The translations under genes were made by a program, and so were the position numbers. Under the pieces are notes generated by a model, which ran no database searches, was not told the origin of the DNA, and was given only the letters and a program-made list of their open reading frames with translations. From JAAUUJ01 sp964392245 (GTDB lineage: Bacteria > Cyanobacteriota > Cyanobacteriia > Thermostichales > Thermostichaceae), in NCBI GenBank assembly GCA_964392245.1, contig CAYMOX010000001.1, positions 124,001 through 188,000 of the forward strand: 64,000 nucleotides of DNA. Direction: 5' to 3'. Positions within the stretch are counted from its first letter, which is position 1; the number at the start of each line of letters is the position of its first letter. This document shows positions 28,421 to 36,179 of this stretch, in pieces.

Positions 28421-29404
28421 ATGTTAGAAGATTTACCCTACCGTCCCCGGCGCCTGCGGCGGACAGCCTCGATCCGTCATCTAGTCCAGGAGACCCATCT
28501 ATCCGTCCAGGATCTGATCTATCCCCTCTTTGTGATGGAAGGACAGGACCAGCAGCAGGAGGTGGACTCGATGCCTGACTGCTATCGCTACACCCTGGAT
28601 CGGTTGGTGGCGGAGGCGGCCCAGGCCGCTCAGTTGGGGATTCCCGCCATTGCTCTTTTTCCGGTTGTTCCCGAAGAGAAAAAGGATCCCACGGGTCGGG
28701 AGTGTTTCAATCCTGAGGGACTGATTCAAACCGCAGTGCGGCAATTAAAACACGAGGTGCCTGAGATCACGGTGGTTACGGATGTGGCTCTGGATCCCTA
28801 CAACAGTGATGGGCACGATGGCATTGTTCGCCATGGGGAGATCCTCAATGATGAAACCGTCGAGGTGCTGGTGAAGCAGGCCTTATCCCAGGCCGAAGCC
28901 GGGACCGACATTGTGGCCCCTTCCGACATGATGGATGGTCGGGTGGATGCGATCCGTCGGGCCCTGGATGTGCAGGGATACACTCATGTCAGCATCATGG
29001 CTTATTCCGCCAAGTACGCGTCCGCCTATTACGGTCCTTTTCGGGATGCCCTGGGATCTGCCCCCAAGGCTGGGGATAAAAAAACCTACCAGATGGATCC
29101 CGCCAATGTCCGCGAAGCTCTACGGGAGATCAGCCTGGATGAATCTGAGGGAGCGGACATCCTCATGGTCAAACCAGCTCTTGCCTACCTGGATGTGATT
29201 TATCGGGTGAAAGAAGCCACGGATCTGCCGATCGCCGCCTATAACGTCAGTGGGGAGTACTCCATGATTAAGGCCGCTGCTCAGCGGGGGTGGATTGACG
29301 GCAAAAAGGTGATGATGGAATCGCTACTGGCCATGAAGCGAGCCGGTGCAGATATGATTCTCACTTACTTTGCGAAAGAAGCCGCTTTGGTCATGCAGGG
29401 CTAG
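28421..29404 (+). CDS. hemB: Delta-aminolevulinic acid dehydratase (porphobilinogen synthase)
   Basis: 327 residues. Schiff-base lysines are seen in AYSAKYASAYYG and LMVKPALAYLD. The metal region reads DVALDPYNSDGHDGIV with Asp where zinc enzymes have Cys, so it is the magnesium-type enzyme usual in photosynthetic organisms. It condenses two 5-aminolevulinate into porphobilinogen, the shared step to chlorophyll, haem and bilins. The start follows AGAGGGGGG. The stop overlaps the stop of the convergent downstream gene in CTAG. An inverted repeat precedes it. Confidence 0.97.
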   Translation: MLEDLPYRPRRLRRTASIRHLVQETHLSVQDLIYPLFVMEGQDQQQEVDSMPDCYRYTLDRLVAEAAQAAQLGIPAIALFPVVPEEKKDPTGRECFNPEGLIQTAVRQLKHEVPEITVVTDVALDPYNSDGHDGIVRHGEILNDETVEVLVKQALSQAEAGTDIVAPSDMMDGRVDAIRRALDVQGYTHVSIMAYSAKYASAYYGPFRDALGSAPKAGDKKTYQMDPANVREALREISLDESEGADILMVKPALAYLDVIYRVKEATDLPIAAYNVSGEYSMIKAAAQRGWIDGKKVMMESLLAMKRAGADMILTYFAKEAALVMQG

Positions 29405-29838
29405 GGATCCGTCACAGGCACCTGACTGGTGATCTGACCGGGGGTGAGAGGGTTGCCATCCTGGGCGATCTGGGTGGAGGGATCCACGAGTCGCACCTGC
29501 ATCTGGTTGCGAGGCACGAAATTAAACTTTTCTTTGATCAGGGCCTCCTTTTGCAGGGGATCCATGCCGCGGTCAAGGGCGTTCTGAAGACGCAGCACGC
29601 GCGCATTCAAATGGGAAACCTGCTCATCCAGAACCTGCAGCCGACTATGCTGGGCAATCTGCACCGGCAACAGGCGAGCAAACCCATTAATGACAGCAGC
29701 GGTGAGGATCAGATTGACACTGATCCCCGCGACACATTCCATCCCTACGAAACGCCAGTGACGGTGGAGCCGCTTCTGGACTTTCCTTCGGGCTGTGACT
29801 CGCTGGGGGTGGGAGCGACGGGTTCGAGATCCAGCCAT
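29401..29838 (-). CDS. DivIC/FtsL-like septum formation protein (putative)
   Basis: 145 residues from the ATG at 29838; the frame is open further to 29928, but the extra part looks like noise. A very basic N-terminus (RTRRSHPQRVTARRKVQKR) is followed by one transmembrane helix near residues 33-53 (AGISVNLILTAAVINGFARL), a short coiled coil (LDEQVSHLNARVLRLQNAL) and a tail. This single-pass layout with a periplasmic coiled coil is that of DivIC/FtsL-type division proteins and of a conserved cyanobacterial family of unknown role. Its stop overlaps the hemB stop (CTAG). The function is inferred from topology. Confidence 0.65.
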   Translation of the reverse strand: MAGSRTRRSHPQRVTARRKVQKRLHRHWRFVGMECVAGISVNLILTAAVINGFARLLPVQIAQHSRLQVLDEQVSHLNARVLRLQNALDRGMDPLQKEALIKEKFNFVPRNQMQVRLVDPSTQIAQDGNPLTPGQITSQVPVTDP

Positions 29839-30101
29839 GCGCCTTGCTATGGGTTGCGGTGCTGGTCTGTCTGGGGCAGAAGCGAGGAAAGAGAATCTCT
29901 TGCTTGCTACGCAATTCAGCAGAACCACCGCTTATTTAAGCCGATTTTTGTAGATCTGTCAGGATGGGAGTTAAAAAAGTTGCTAACTCTCCCCAGGGAT
30001 CCGGAGTTGAGCGCCTCAACAAAGAAAAACTGCAGGGTCAATCCCCGCAGCACGGTGAACGGTTCCTTAAGGCCACTGAAAGCTCAGGGCAGGCTCAGGT
30101 C

Positions 30102-30197
30102 TCAAGAACGAGCCAGAGCAGACCCCAGCAGTAATGCAAACAGAGCCGGGACCAGGGCCAAACCAAGAATGATGAAAATTTGTGCTTCTGACAACAT
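30102..30197 (-). CDS. psaM: Photosystem I subunit XII, PsaM (probable)
   Basis: A 31-residue single-helix peptide: MLSEAQIFIILGLALVPALF then ALLLGSALARS. Known PsaM proteins are 30-31 residues with a start like xLSDTQIxxAL and a core ALxPAxLAFRL; the QI, ALVPALFA and length agree, though the usual Arg of FRL is Leu here. PsaM sits at the photosystem I trimer interface in the thylakoid membrane. GGAG lies 9 bases before ATG 30197. The gene is monocistronic and divergent from glyA. Another small photosystem peptide is the main alternative. Confidence 0.6.
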   Translation of the reverse strand: MLSEAQIFIILGLALVPALFALLLGSALARS

Positions 30198-30411
30198 TGG
30201 TATTCGCTCCTGCCGTGAATCACAAGGATCAAGTATGCTTACTCACTTTACTGGGGGTTGTGACCAATAATGTCGCCCTGAGAAAAAGCTCAAGAGAACT
30301 TAACACCCACCTGTGGATCGGGTTTTATTCCTGCCGTCAGGATTGGCCATACCAGGCCCAAGAAGCTGGCGTGCTAGCATAACTGAGCACTGAACAGCTG
30401 GAGGCATGCGT

Positions 30412-31749
30412 GTGATCACTCGTTCCAACCAACCGTTATCCCCTTTGGAAACCCTGGCGGATACCGATCCAGCTGTGTTTGAGTTGATCGGTCGCGAACT
30501 AGGTCGCCAACGGGATCATCTGGAGATGATCGCCAGTGAAAACTTCACGTCGGTGGCGGTTCTGGCCGCCCAGGGATCGGTTCTGACCAATAAGTATGCA
30601 GAAGGGCTACCCCACAAGCGCTATTACGGTGGCTGTGAGTTTGTGGATGGCATTGAAGAGCTGGCCATTGCCCGGGCAAAACAGCTGTTTGGAGCCGCCC
30701 ATGTCAACGTCCAACCTCATTCCGGAGCCCAGGCCAACTTTGCCGTCTTTCTGGCCCTGCTGCAGCCGGGTGATGTGATTATGGGCATGGATCTCTCCCA
30801 CGGGGGGCACCTTACCCACGGATCTCCGGTCAATGTGTCCGGCAAGTGGTTCCAGGCGGTGCATTACGGCGTTTCGCAGGAAACCGAACAGCTGGACTAC
30901 GATCAGATCCGGGATCTGGCCCGGCAGCATCGTCCCAAATTGATGATCACGGGGTACTCCGCCTATCCCCGCCAGATTGATTTTGCGGCCTTCCGGGCCA
31001 TTGCCGATGAAGTGGGGGCTTACCTTTTGGCTGACATTGCCCACATTGCGGGATTGGTGGCTGCAGAACTCCACCCCAACCCTCTGCCCCTCTGTGATGT
31101 GGTTACCACCACCACCCACAAAACACTGCGTGGACCTCGGGGTGGCCTGATCATGACCCGCGATCCGGAACTGGGCAAAAAACTGGATAAAGCCGTGTTT
31201 CCCGGCACTCAGGGAGGACCTCTGGAGCATGTGATTGCGGGCAAAGCCGTGGCCTTTGGGGAAGCGCTGCAACCGGCCTTCAAGACTTACGCTGCTCAGG
31301 TGATTGCCAATGCCCATGCCCTCGCCACCCGTCTGAGCCAACGGGGCATCCGCCTGGTGTCCGGTGGTACCGATAATCATCTCCTGCTCCTGGATCTGCG
31401 TTCGGTCACTCGGCAACTGGAGGCTCAGGGAGCTGCCAACCCCCTCATGACGGGCAAACGGGCCGATCAGCTCATGGATCAGATCCACATCACGGCCAAT
31501 AAAAATACGATTCCTTTTGATCCAGAAAGCCCATTTGTTGCCAGTGGTCTGCGTTTGGGCTCTCCGGCACTAACCACCCGCGGTCTGGAGCCGTTGGAGT
31601 TTGAAGAAATTGGCGATATTATTGCAGACTGTTTGTATCATCCTGAGGATGAGGTGACGTTAGCGCGTTGTCGCCAGCAGGTGCAGCAACTGTCTCGTCG
31701 TTTCCCGCTCTATCCTCAACTCCAGATCAGTCTTCCCGCTCTTGCCTAG
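30412..31749 (+). CDS. glyA: Serine hydroxymethyltransferase
   Basis: About 445 residues. The PLP Lys is in VVTTTTHKTLRGPRGG (near residue 239), with MIASENFTS, NKYAEGLPHKRYYGG, VQPHSGAQAN and DIAHIAGLVA also present. It interconverts serine and glycine with tetrahydrofolate and takes part in one-carbon supply and photorespiration. An ATG at 30406 and GTG at 30412 are both in frame; GGAGG ends at 30404, which leaves one base to the ATG but seven to the GTG, so I prefer GTG. The next gene starts 8 bases after its stop. Confidence 0.95.
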   Translation: MITRSNQPLSPLETLADTDPAVFELIGRELGRQRDHLEMIASENFTSVAVLAAQGSVLTNKYAEGLPHKRYYGGCEFVDGIEELAIARAKQLFGAAHVNVQPHSGAQANFAVFLALLQPGDVIMGMDLSHGGHLTHGSPVNVSGKWFQAVHYGVSQETEQLDYDQIRDLARQHRPKLMITGYSAYPRQIDFAAFRAIADEVGAYLLADIAHIAGLVAAELHPNPLPLCDVVTTTTHKTLRGPRGGLIMTRDPELGKKLDKAVFPGTQGGPLEHVIAGKAVAFGEALQPAFKTYAAQVIANAHALATRLSQRGIRLVSGGTDNHLLLLDLRSVTRQLEAQGAANPLMTGKRADQLMDQIHITANKNTIPFDPESPFVASGLRLGSPALTTRGLEPLEFEEIGDIIADCLYHPEDEVTLARCRQQVQQLSRRFPLYPQLQISLPALA

Positions 31750-31757
31750 GATTTGGC

Positions 31758-32861
31758 ATGACCTACCTGGTTGCCTTTCTCGCCGCTGCCTGTGTGGTGC
31801 TGTGGGCAACTCCTACAGTCAAGGAGCTTGGCTTGCGAAGTGGCCAGGTGGATTTGCCCAATGAACGGAAAATCCACCAGCAACCAATGGTACGGCTGGG
31901 GGGGGTGTCCATCTTTGCCGGTAACTTGACGGCCCTGCTGCTGCTATGGAGTATGGGGGCTTTTGCGGGGTTAGGACCGGAACAGGAATATGAGATCTGG
32001 GGTGTCACGGTTGGGGGACTTTTGTTTTTCCTGATCGGCCTGGCGGACGATCTCTTTCAACTCTCGGCAGGCACACGTCTGACCTTACAGCTGATGGTGG
32101 CTGCGGCTGCCTGGGGGGTAGGAGTCCGCATTGAGTTTATTGGTCTACCGGGTTTGGGTACTTTGCATCTGCCTCTCTGGATCAGCCTGGGGGTAACGCT
32201 GCTCTGGTTAGCAGGCATGGCCAATGCCATTAACTTCATTGACGGTCTGGATGGCCTGGCTGCAGGGGTCTCCGGCATTGCCGCCGTGGTGATGCTGATC
32301 GTCACGGTCCTGCTGGATCGGCCTGCCGCCGCCATGATTGCTGCCGCTCTGGCAGGAGGATCCCTGGGATTTCTCCGCTACAATTTCAACCCGGCTCAGA
32401 TCTTTATGGGGGATGGGGGAGCCTATTTTCTGGGATTTACATTAGCTGGAATTGGGGTGATTGGTGTCGCCAAGGTGGCGGCCACACTGGCGGTATTGCT
32501 CCCGTTCTGCATTTTGGCCGTGCCGATTCTGGATATGTCGGCGGTGATTCTAGAAAGAGTCCGTAAAGGTTATTCTCCCTTTCGTCCTGATAAGGCGCAT
32601 CTACACCACCGTCTGTTGAAGGCAGGTCTGTCTCAGCGCTTTTCTGTTCTCTTTATCTATGCCCTCACCCTCTGGGTGGGGAGTTTGGCCCTGGCCCTGG
32701 CGGGACTCCCTGCAGGGGAAACCTATTTGGCCGGAGCCTCCCTGATCATGGGGGTGGTCAGTTGGGGGGCACTGCAAACCCATCGGCGCTCCCGCCGCCA
32801 CTCCCACTCCTTGTCGGAGGCCAAACCCGATCCTCATCCCCACCCTTCCTCACGGGAATAA
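31758..32861 (+). CDS. MraY/WecA-family glycosyl-1-phosphate transferase
   Basis: 367 residues from the ATG at 31758; the frame extends back into glyA without support. About ten transmembrane helices. Family motifs: DLPNERKIHQQP, the Asp pair in GLADDLFQLSAGTR, NFIDGLDGLAAGV, FMGDGGAYFLGF and DKAHLHHRLL. It would transfer a sugar 1-phosphate (typically GlcNAc-1-P) to undecaprenyl phosphate at the cytoplasmic membrane, starting a surface polysaccharide. It resembles WecA/TagO rather than MraY because of the HLHHRLL loop. It follows glyA by 8 bases and so is co-transcribed. The lipid carrier is made by uppS elsewhere in the window. Confidence 0.88.
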   Translation: MTYLVAFLAAACVVLWATPTVKELGLRSGQVDLPNERKIHQQPMVRLGGVSIFAGNLTALLLLWSMGAFAGLGPEQEYEIWGVTVGGLLFFLIGLADDLFQLSAGTRLTLQLMVAAAAWGVGVRIEFIGLPGLGTLHLPLWISLGVTLLWLAGMANAINFIDGLDGLAAGVSGIAAVVMLIVTVLLDRPAAAMIAAALAGGSLGFLRYNFNPAQIFMGDGGAYFLGFTLAGIGVIGVAKVAATLAVLLPFCILAVPILDMSAVILERVRKGYSPFRPDKAHLHHRLLKAGLSQRFSVLFIYALTLWVGSLALALAGLPAGETYLAGASLIMGVVSWGALQTHRRSRRHSHSLSEAKPDPHPHPSSRE

Positions 32862-32927
32862 GGAATTCTGTTTAGCTTCATCTATCTTGAAAAGGGATCT
32901 CCCCGCACCCCCATTGATTGCACCCTG

Positions 32928-33071
32928 ATGAAACCCCGATTCAACCCTGGTCTGCGCCACTTCTGGAAACGGCTGGCCCCAGGACGTCTGTACCAAGTTC
33001 CTGTAGCGATGGGGGAGTCGTCTCAACCCCAAGCAGAATCTGAGTTAAACCCAAATCCGATTGTCTTTTAA
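32928..33071 (+). CDS. Small ORF, 47 residues, basic, function unknown
   Basis: ATG at 32928 to TAA at 33069-33071 encodes a peptide starting MKPRFNPGLRHFWKRLAPG and ending PNPIVF. The basic, aromatic N-terminal half looks like a protein segment; the tail is polar. The stop overlaps the sigma-factor stop on the other strand (TTAA). No clear ribosome binding site and no recognised family. Support is weak. Confidence 0.4.
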   Translation: MKPRFNPGLRHFWKRLAPGRLYQVPVAMGESSQPQAESELNPNPIVF

Positions 33072-34123
33072 CGAATGTATTGTGCCAGGGCTCGGGAGGG
33101 TTGGGAGAGGCGCAACTTACGCAGAGCATCCTTCTCAATCTGACGGATCCGCTCACGGGTGAGGTTAAAGTGCTCACCCACCTCTCGCAGCGTCTTCACC
33201 GTCTGACCATCCAGGCCATAGCGCAACTCCAGCACCTGCCGCTCGATCGGCTTCAGCATGGCCATGGCCGTGCGGACCTCCTGCTGCATCGATTGCGAAA
33301 GGATCTCCTGAAAAGGCTGACCGTTGCGCTCGTCTTCCAGCAAGTCTCCTAATCGACTTTCCCCTTCATGCCCTATCGAAACATCAAGAGAGACCGGAAG
33401 GGCCGCCGCCTGCTGGATCAGCCGCAATTTTTTGATCTGCACCCCCAGGGCTCTGGCCAGTTCAGCCTCACTGGGGCGTCGTCCTGTGGCCTTGGTCATG
33501 TCTCGCATGGTCCGTTTCAGAAAGCGAACCTTATCCACCATGTGCACTGGTAGGCGAATCGTGCGGGCCTGGTTGGCAATACAGCGGGTGATCCCCTGCC
33601 GGATCCACCAGTGAGCATAGGTGCTAAAGCGATATCCCCGTTCGGCATCAAACTTCTCGGTGGCGCGAATCAGACCAATATTGCCCTCCTGGATCAAATC
33701 CAGAAAAGGAACCCCGCGATTGAGGTATTTTTTGGCAACACTAACCACAAGACGCAGGTTGGCAGTAATCAGTTGTCGCTGTGCCCGCTCCCCTCGCCGG
33801 ATCTGCAGCCGCAACGACCGGACCTCGACCTGCAGGTGCTCCGCCAGCTCCTCCCAGGAGGGGGAATGTCCCAGCTGTTCTGCCAGATGCTGAGACTGCT
33901 CTTCAATGACCATTTTGCGCTGGATCAGACGGGATAACTCAATCTCTTCGGCATGGTCAATCCGAGGAACACGACCAATCTCATTGAGATACTGGTCCAC
34001 CGTATCCTCACTCATGAGGAGATCACCAACAGCCAACTCTCCCTCACTCCAGGCTTCCATCTCTGTCCGAGACAGAACCGGATCAGGGGATTGAGTCTCA
34101 GGGTCTGAGTGAGTTGAACCCAC
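33068..34123 (-). CDS. Group 2 sigma-70 family RNA polymerase sigma factor
   Basis: 351 residues from the GTG at 34123, chosen because GAGGAG lies 8-13 bases upstream; longer frames (to 34255) and a shorter ATG at 34060 exist. Region 1.2 DTVDQYLNEIGRVP, region 2 with NLRLVVSVAKKYLNRG and FSTYAHWWIRQGITR, region 3, and region 4 with the helix-turn-helix LREVGEHFNLTRERIRQIEK are intact. It lacks the long N-terminus of the primary SigA and fits the cyanobacterial SigB-SigE group, used for stress, dark or nitrogen responses; I do not assign a letter. It is transcribed away from a small XRE regulator and converges with the WecA-like region. Confidence 0.9.
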   Translation of the reverse strand: MGSTHSDPETQSPDPVLSRTEMEAWSEGELAVGDLLMSEDTVDQYLNEIGRVPRIDHAEEIELSRLIQRKMVIEEQSQHLAEQLGHSPSWEELAEHLQVEVRSLRLQIRRGERAQRQLITANLRLVVSVAKKYLNRGVPFLDLIQEGNIGLIRATEKFDAERGYRFSTYAHWWIRQGITRCIANQARTIRLPVHMVDKVRFLKRTMRDMTKATGRRPSEAELARALGVQIKKLRLIQQAAALPVSLDVSIGHEGESRLGDLLEDERNGQPFQEILSQSMQQEVRTAMAMLKPIERQVLELRYGLDGQTVKTLREVGEHFNLTRERIRQIEKDALRKLRLSQPSRALAQYIR

Positions 34124-34440
34124 GCTACAAACTCTCCTCGCAGTACAGGCGTGCTCCCAGTCTAGGCAAAGGCGGGGATCAGCAGCAAGCGAAAATCGAT
34201 CATCCGCTAAGTTTTTTGCAGATCCTCCTTTTGCGGGAGGGTTTGAGGCCACCACAACTCATTGAGCCCCTGGTAACTTGCCGAGCTGGAGTGGGGATAG
34301 AACCCCGACCAAGGCTGGAGAGGCCCATGGGCATGAGATCAGGCAATCGGATTTTCGATCACCAGGAACTGATCTGGAGGGCTCGGTTGTTGGTGACAAT
34401 GGAAGATAGGGCTTTCTTCTCAGGCCTGGAGCAGTAGGCG
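34124..34440. other. Intergenic region between sigma factor and XRE gene
   Basis: About 317 bases. Seen: a hairpin CCTCC-TTTTGC-GGAGG near 34224-34240 and, near 34290-34310, a short segment resembling a tRNA T-arm read backwards (GGGGATAGAACCCC) without any matching acceptor or anticodon arm. A 107-residue frame runs through it on the plus strand (34114-34437) but does not look like a protein. It should hold both divergent promoters, though no clear -10/-35 pair stood out. Confidence 0.4.
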
Positions 34441-34692
34441 ATGATACAAGAATCCAGTTCCTCTGCCAATCTGATCGGAGGACGTGTCCGCTGGATGCGG
34501 GAACGACTGCAACTCACTCAGGATCAACTGGCGGGTCGACTGGCTCGCTATGGGATTCACCTGGACTACGTCAAAATTGGCCAGATTGAGAAGGGCAAGC
34601 GGCGGGTTATGGATAAGGAACTGATTGCTTTTGCGCGGGCGTTAGGGGTGTCAGTCACCTGGCTCCTCAGTGGTGATGACCATCACCTGTGA
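34441..34692 (+). CDS. Small XRE-family helix-turn-helix regulator
   Basis: 83 residues, essentially a single Cro/C1-type helix-turn-helix domain: VRWMRERLQLTQDQLAGRLARYGI, YVKIGQIEKGKRRV, LIAFARALGVSVTWLLSG. It should bind DNA as a dimer. There is no toxin-like partner next to it, so an antitoxin role is not supported. It is divergent from the sigma factor and may control it or itself. No inverted-repeat operator was recognised. Confidence 0.85.
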   Translation: MIQESSSSANLIGGRVRWMRERLQLTQDQLAGRLARYGIHLDYVKIGQIEKGKRRVMDKELIAFARALGVSVTWLLSGDDHHL

Positions 34693-34790
34693 GACGGAAA
34701 AGACTATTTTCAGGTCCAGCCTTATTCATGTAAACTTCATAAAGTCAGGGATAAGTTTTCCAGTGGTCAAGCAATCGCCAGGAGAGGGTC

Positions 34791-35060
34791 ATGTTTGCAC
34801 GATTTGGGGCTAAGAAGACAACGGCGGCGAAAACCTCTCGCCAGGATGCAAAAACAGGTCAGAAATCTCAAGATGGCGCTTTTGAGCTCATGGAGAAGCG
34901 AATCGCCCAGATCCACTACTACTTTCGCAACGCAGATCTCTCTCCAGAAGTTCGACAGGTCATGACCTATCGCAAACTGATGGAATTGGATTATTTTACT
35001 CCGCAGGCAGCCAAAGAGCTATTGCGGCAGTGGAATCATGGGGATAGCTCCACAAAATAA
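34791..35060 (+). CDS. Small conserved-type protein of unknown function
   Basis: 89 residues. A basic Ala/Thr/Lys-rich start (FGAKKTTAAKTSRQDAK) is followed by a helical domain with MEKRIAQIHYYFRNADLSPEVRQVMTYR read in parts and FTPQAAKELLRQW. CAGGAGAGGG gives a good ribosome binding site before ATG 34791. It lies between the XRE gene and psbM. I do not recognise a family; the lower-complexity start could be a flexible or nucleic-acid-binding tail. Confidence 0.6.
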   Translation: MFARFGAKKTTAAKTSRQDAKTGQKSQDGAFELMEKRIAQIHYYFRNADLSPEVRQVMTYRKLMELDYFTPQAAKELLRQWNHGDSSTK

Positions 35061-35287
35061 GGCCGAGAGCAGGCCACTCTCTCCGTGACAAACATTTAGA
35101 TCCTTTACGATGCAGGGCTTCACTCATGAGTTCTGCATTTTTATCTTTTAATCGGGATCCCTAGATATATAGAGATTTACCCGGAAGCAAGGCTCCAAAC
35201 CAAACAAATGGAGTTGTAGAAAAGGCCGACTCGACCCACAGTAAAGAATCAAGATGCAGGATCCGAGGAGAGCAATGCCGGCAGCAA

Positions 35288-35395
35288 TTACTCTTCTGAC
35301 TTACTTGCGGTTTGAACGTAGAGAATTACCAGAAAGATTGCTGGCACTAAAATCGCCAGAACAGTTGCCAGAACCCCTAAGAAATTGGTTTCCAT
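35288..35395 (-). CDS. psbM: Photosystem II reaction center protein M
   Basis: A 35-residue single-helix protein: METNFLGVLATVLAILVPAI followed by FLVILYVQTASKSEE. The length, the LVPxxFLxILYVQT core and the polar tail are diagnostic of PsbM, which sits at the photosystem II dimer interface in the thylakoid membrane. It is shorter than many annotation cut-offs. It lies 97 bases after the ferredoxin gene on the same strand; psbB is transcribed the other way from the same region, so this is a small photosystem II neighbourhood. Confidence 0.93.
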   Translation of the reverse strand: METNFLGVLATVLAILVPAIFLVILYVQTASKSEE

Positions 35396-35492
35396 ATCAC
35401 TTCTCATCCAGCGTTCATCAAGAGCTTGTCCCTAGAATACCATCAGATGGAAGAGGGAACCGGCCTGTAACTTTTCTCTGGAAACCCCTGCC

Positions 35493-35792
35493 TCAACCTG
35501 GCTTGGTCTTCACACTGACCGGGCCGTTCACTAAAGTTTGACAGGCAAGGCGGTAGCTGGCGGGCTTCCGTTTTAGATGGCGCTCTTCGGCAGCCGTGCG
35601 AGGTGAAAGATTTTCCATCCCCGCCTGGATCTCCACGACGCAGGTGCCACACTGGCCATTGCCGCCACAGTTCATGACCTTCGCCACCAATTTGTAGAGG
35701 TCAATTTGATTTTCCAAGGCCTTCAGACGCAGGTTTGCCCCGTCAGCAGCAATTACCTCTTTGTCCTCGTCCACAAATCGGATCGTTCCCAT
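35493..35792 (-). CDS. [2Fe-2S] ferredoxin (plant-type-like)
   Basis: 99 residues from the ATG at 35792, which has AAAGGAGAG about 15 bases upstream; a longer frame to 35921 is not supported. Iron ligands are seen as CGGNGQCGTC plus a distant Cys in RLACQTLV, giving the CX5CX2C...C arrangement of a 2Fe-2S cluster. The sequence is basic near the end and differs from PetF1, so it is one of the minor cyanobacterial ferredoxins whose electron partner is unknown. It is divergent from psbB, an arrangement known in other cyanobacteria. Confidence 0.9.
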   Translation of the reverse strand: MGTIRFVDEDKEVIAADGANLRLKALENQIDLYKLVAKVMNCGGNGQCGTCVVEIQAGMENLSPRTAAEERHLKRKPASYRLACQTLVNGPVSVKTKPG

Positions 35793-36179
35793 AGTCTTGC
35801 CTCTACTCTCCTTTTTATTATGAAGGGGATTGCCTTCAGCTATCGATTTAATTGTAAAGTTTAATGACATTATCTTAAGAATCTCTCGGCTTCCTGGGAA
35901 GATTGTCTCAAACTCGTTCACAAGTTACGGAAATCAGCACAGGCTGGTTGCACTTCGTTATACTGACTGGTGCTGGCAATACTTCTACCCTACTCACAGG
36001 TGGGCGCAGCAAGACTCCTTCTGAGTCCGGTTGCCGTATGGCCAGGACTGATTTGAGAAATCTTGATGTGGTTGGTCCCCTCTGGGGGGCTGGGGAGAAG
36101 CCCAGTTCATGATCAAGATATCAAGGCTGAGTTAGAAAAAAGCACGTTCCTGATTGGCGTAAGTGGAGGATCGCACTCT
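35793..36179. promoter_or_regulatory. Divergent ferredoxin/psbB control region
   Basis: 387 bases without a gene. TATACT at 35959-35964 could be a -10 for psbB, about 215 bases before its ATG, but no good -35 is seen at 17 bases. The region towards psbB is long enough for a sizeable 5' leader. TAAGTGGAGGA close to the ATG gives the psbB ribosome binding site. Confidence 0.45.

Noticed and set aside
34285..34320. T-arm-like GGGGATAGAACCCC suggesting a tRNA
   Set aside because: Loop is not a proper T-loop and no acceptor, D or anticodon arms can be formed around it.
34114..34437. 107-residue plus-strand frame before the XRE gene
   Set aside because: No ribosome binding site, low-complexity and arginine/proline-rich, overlaps the sigma-factor start region; no protein-like pattern.
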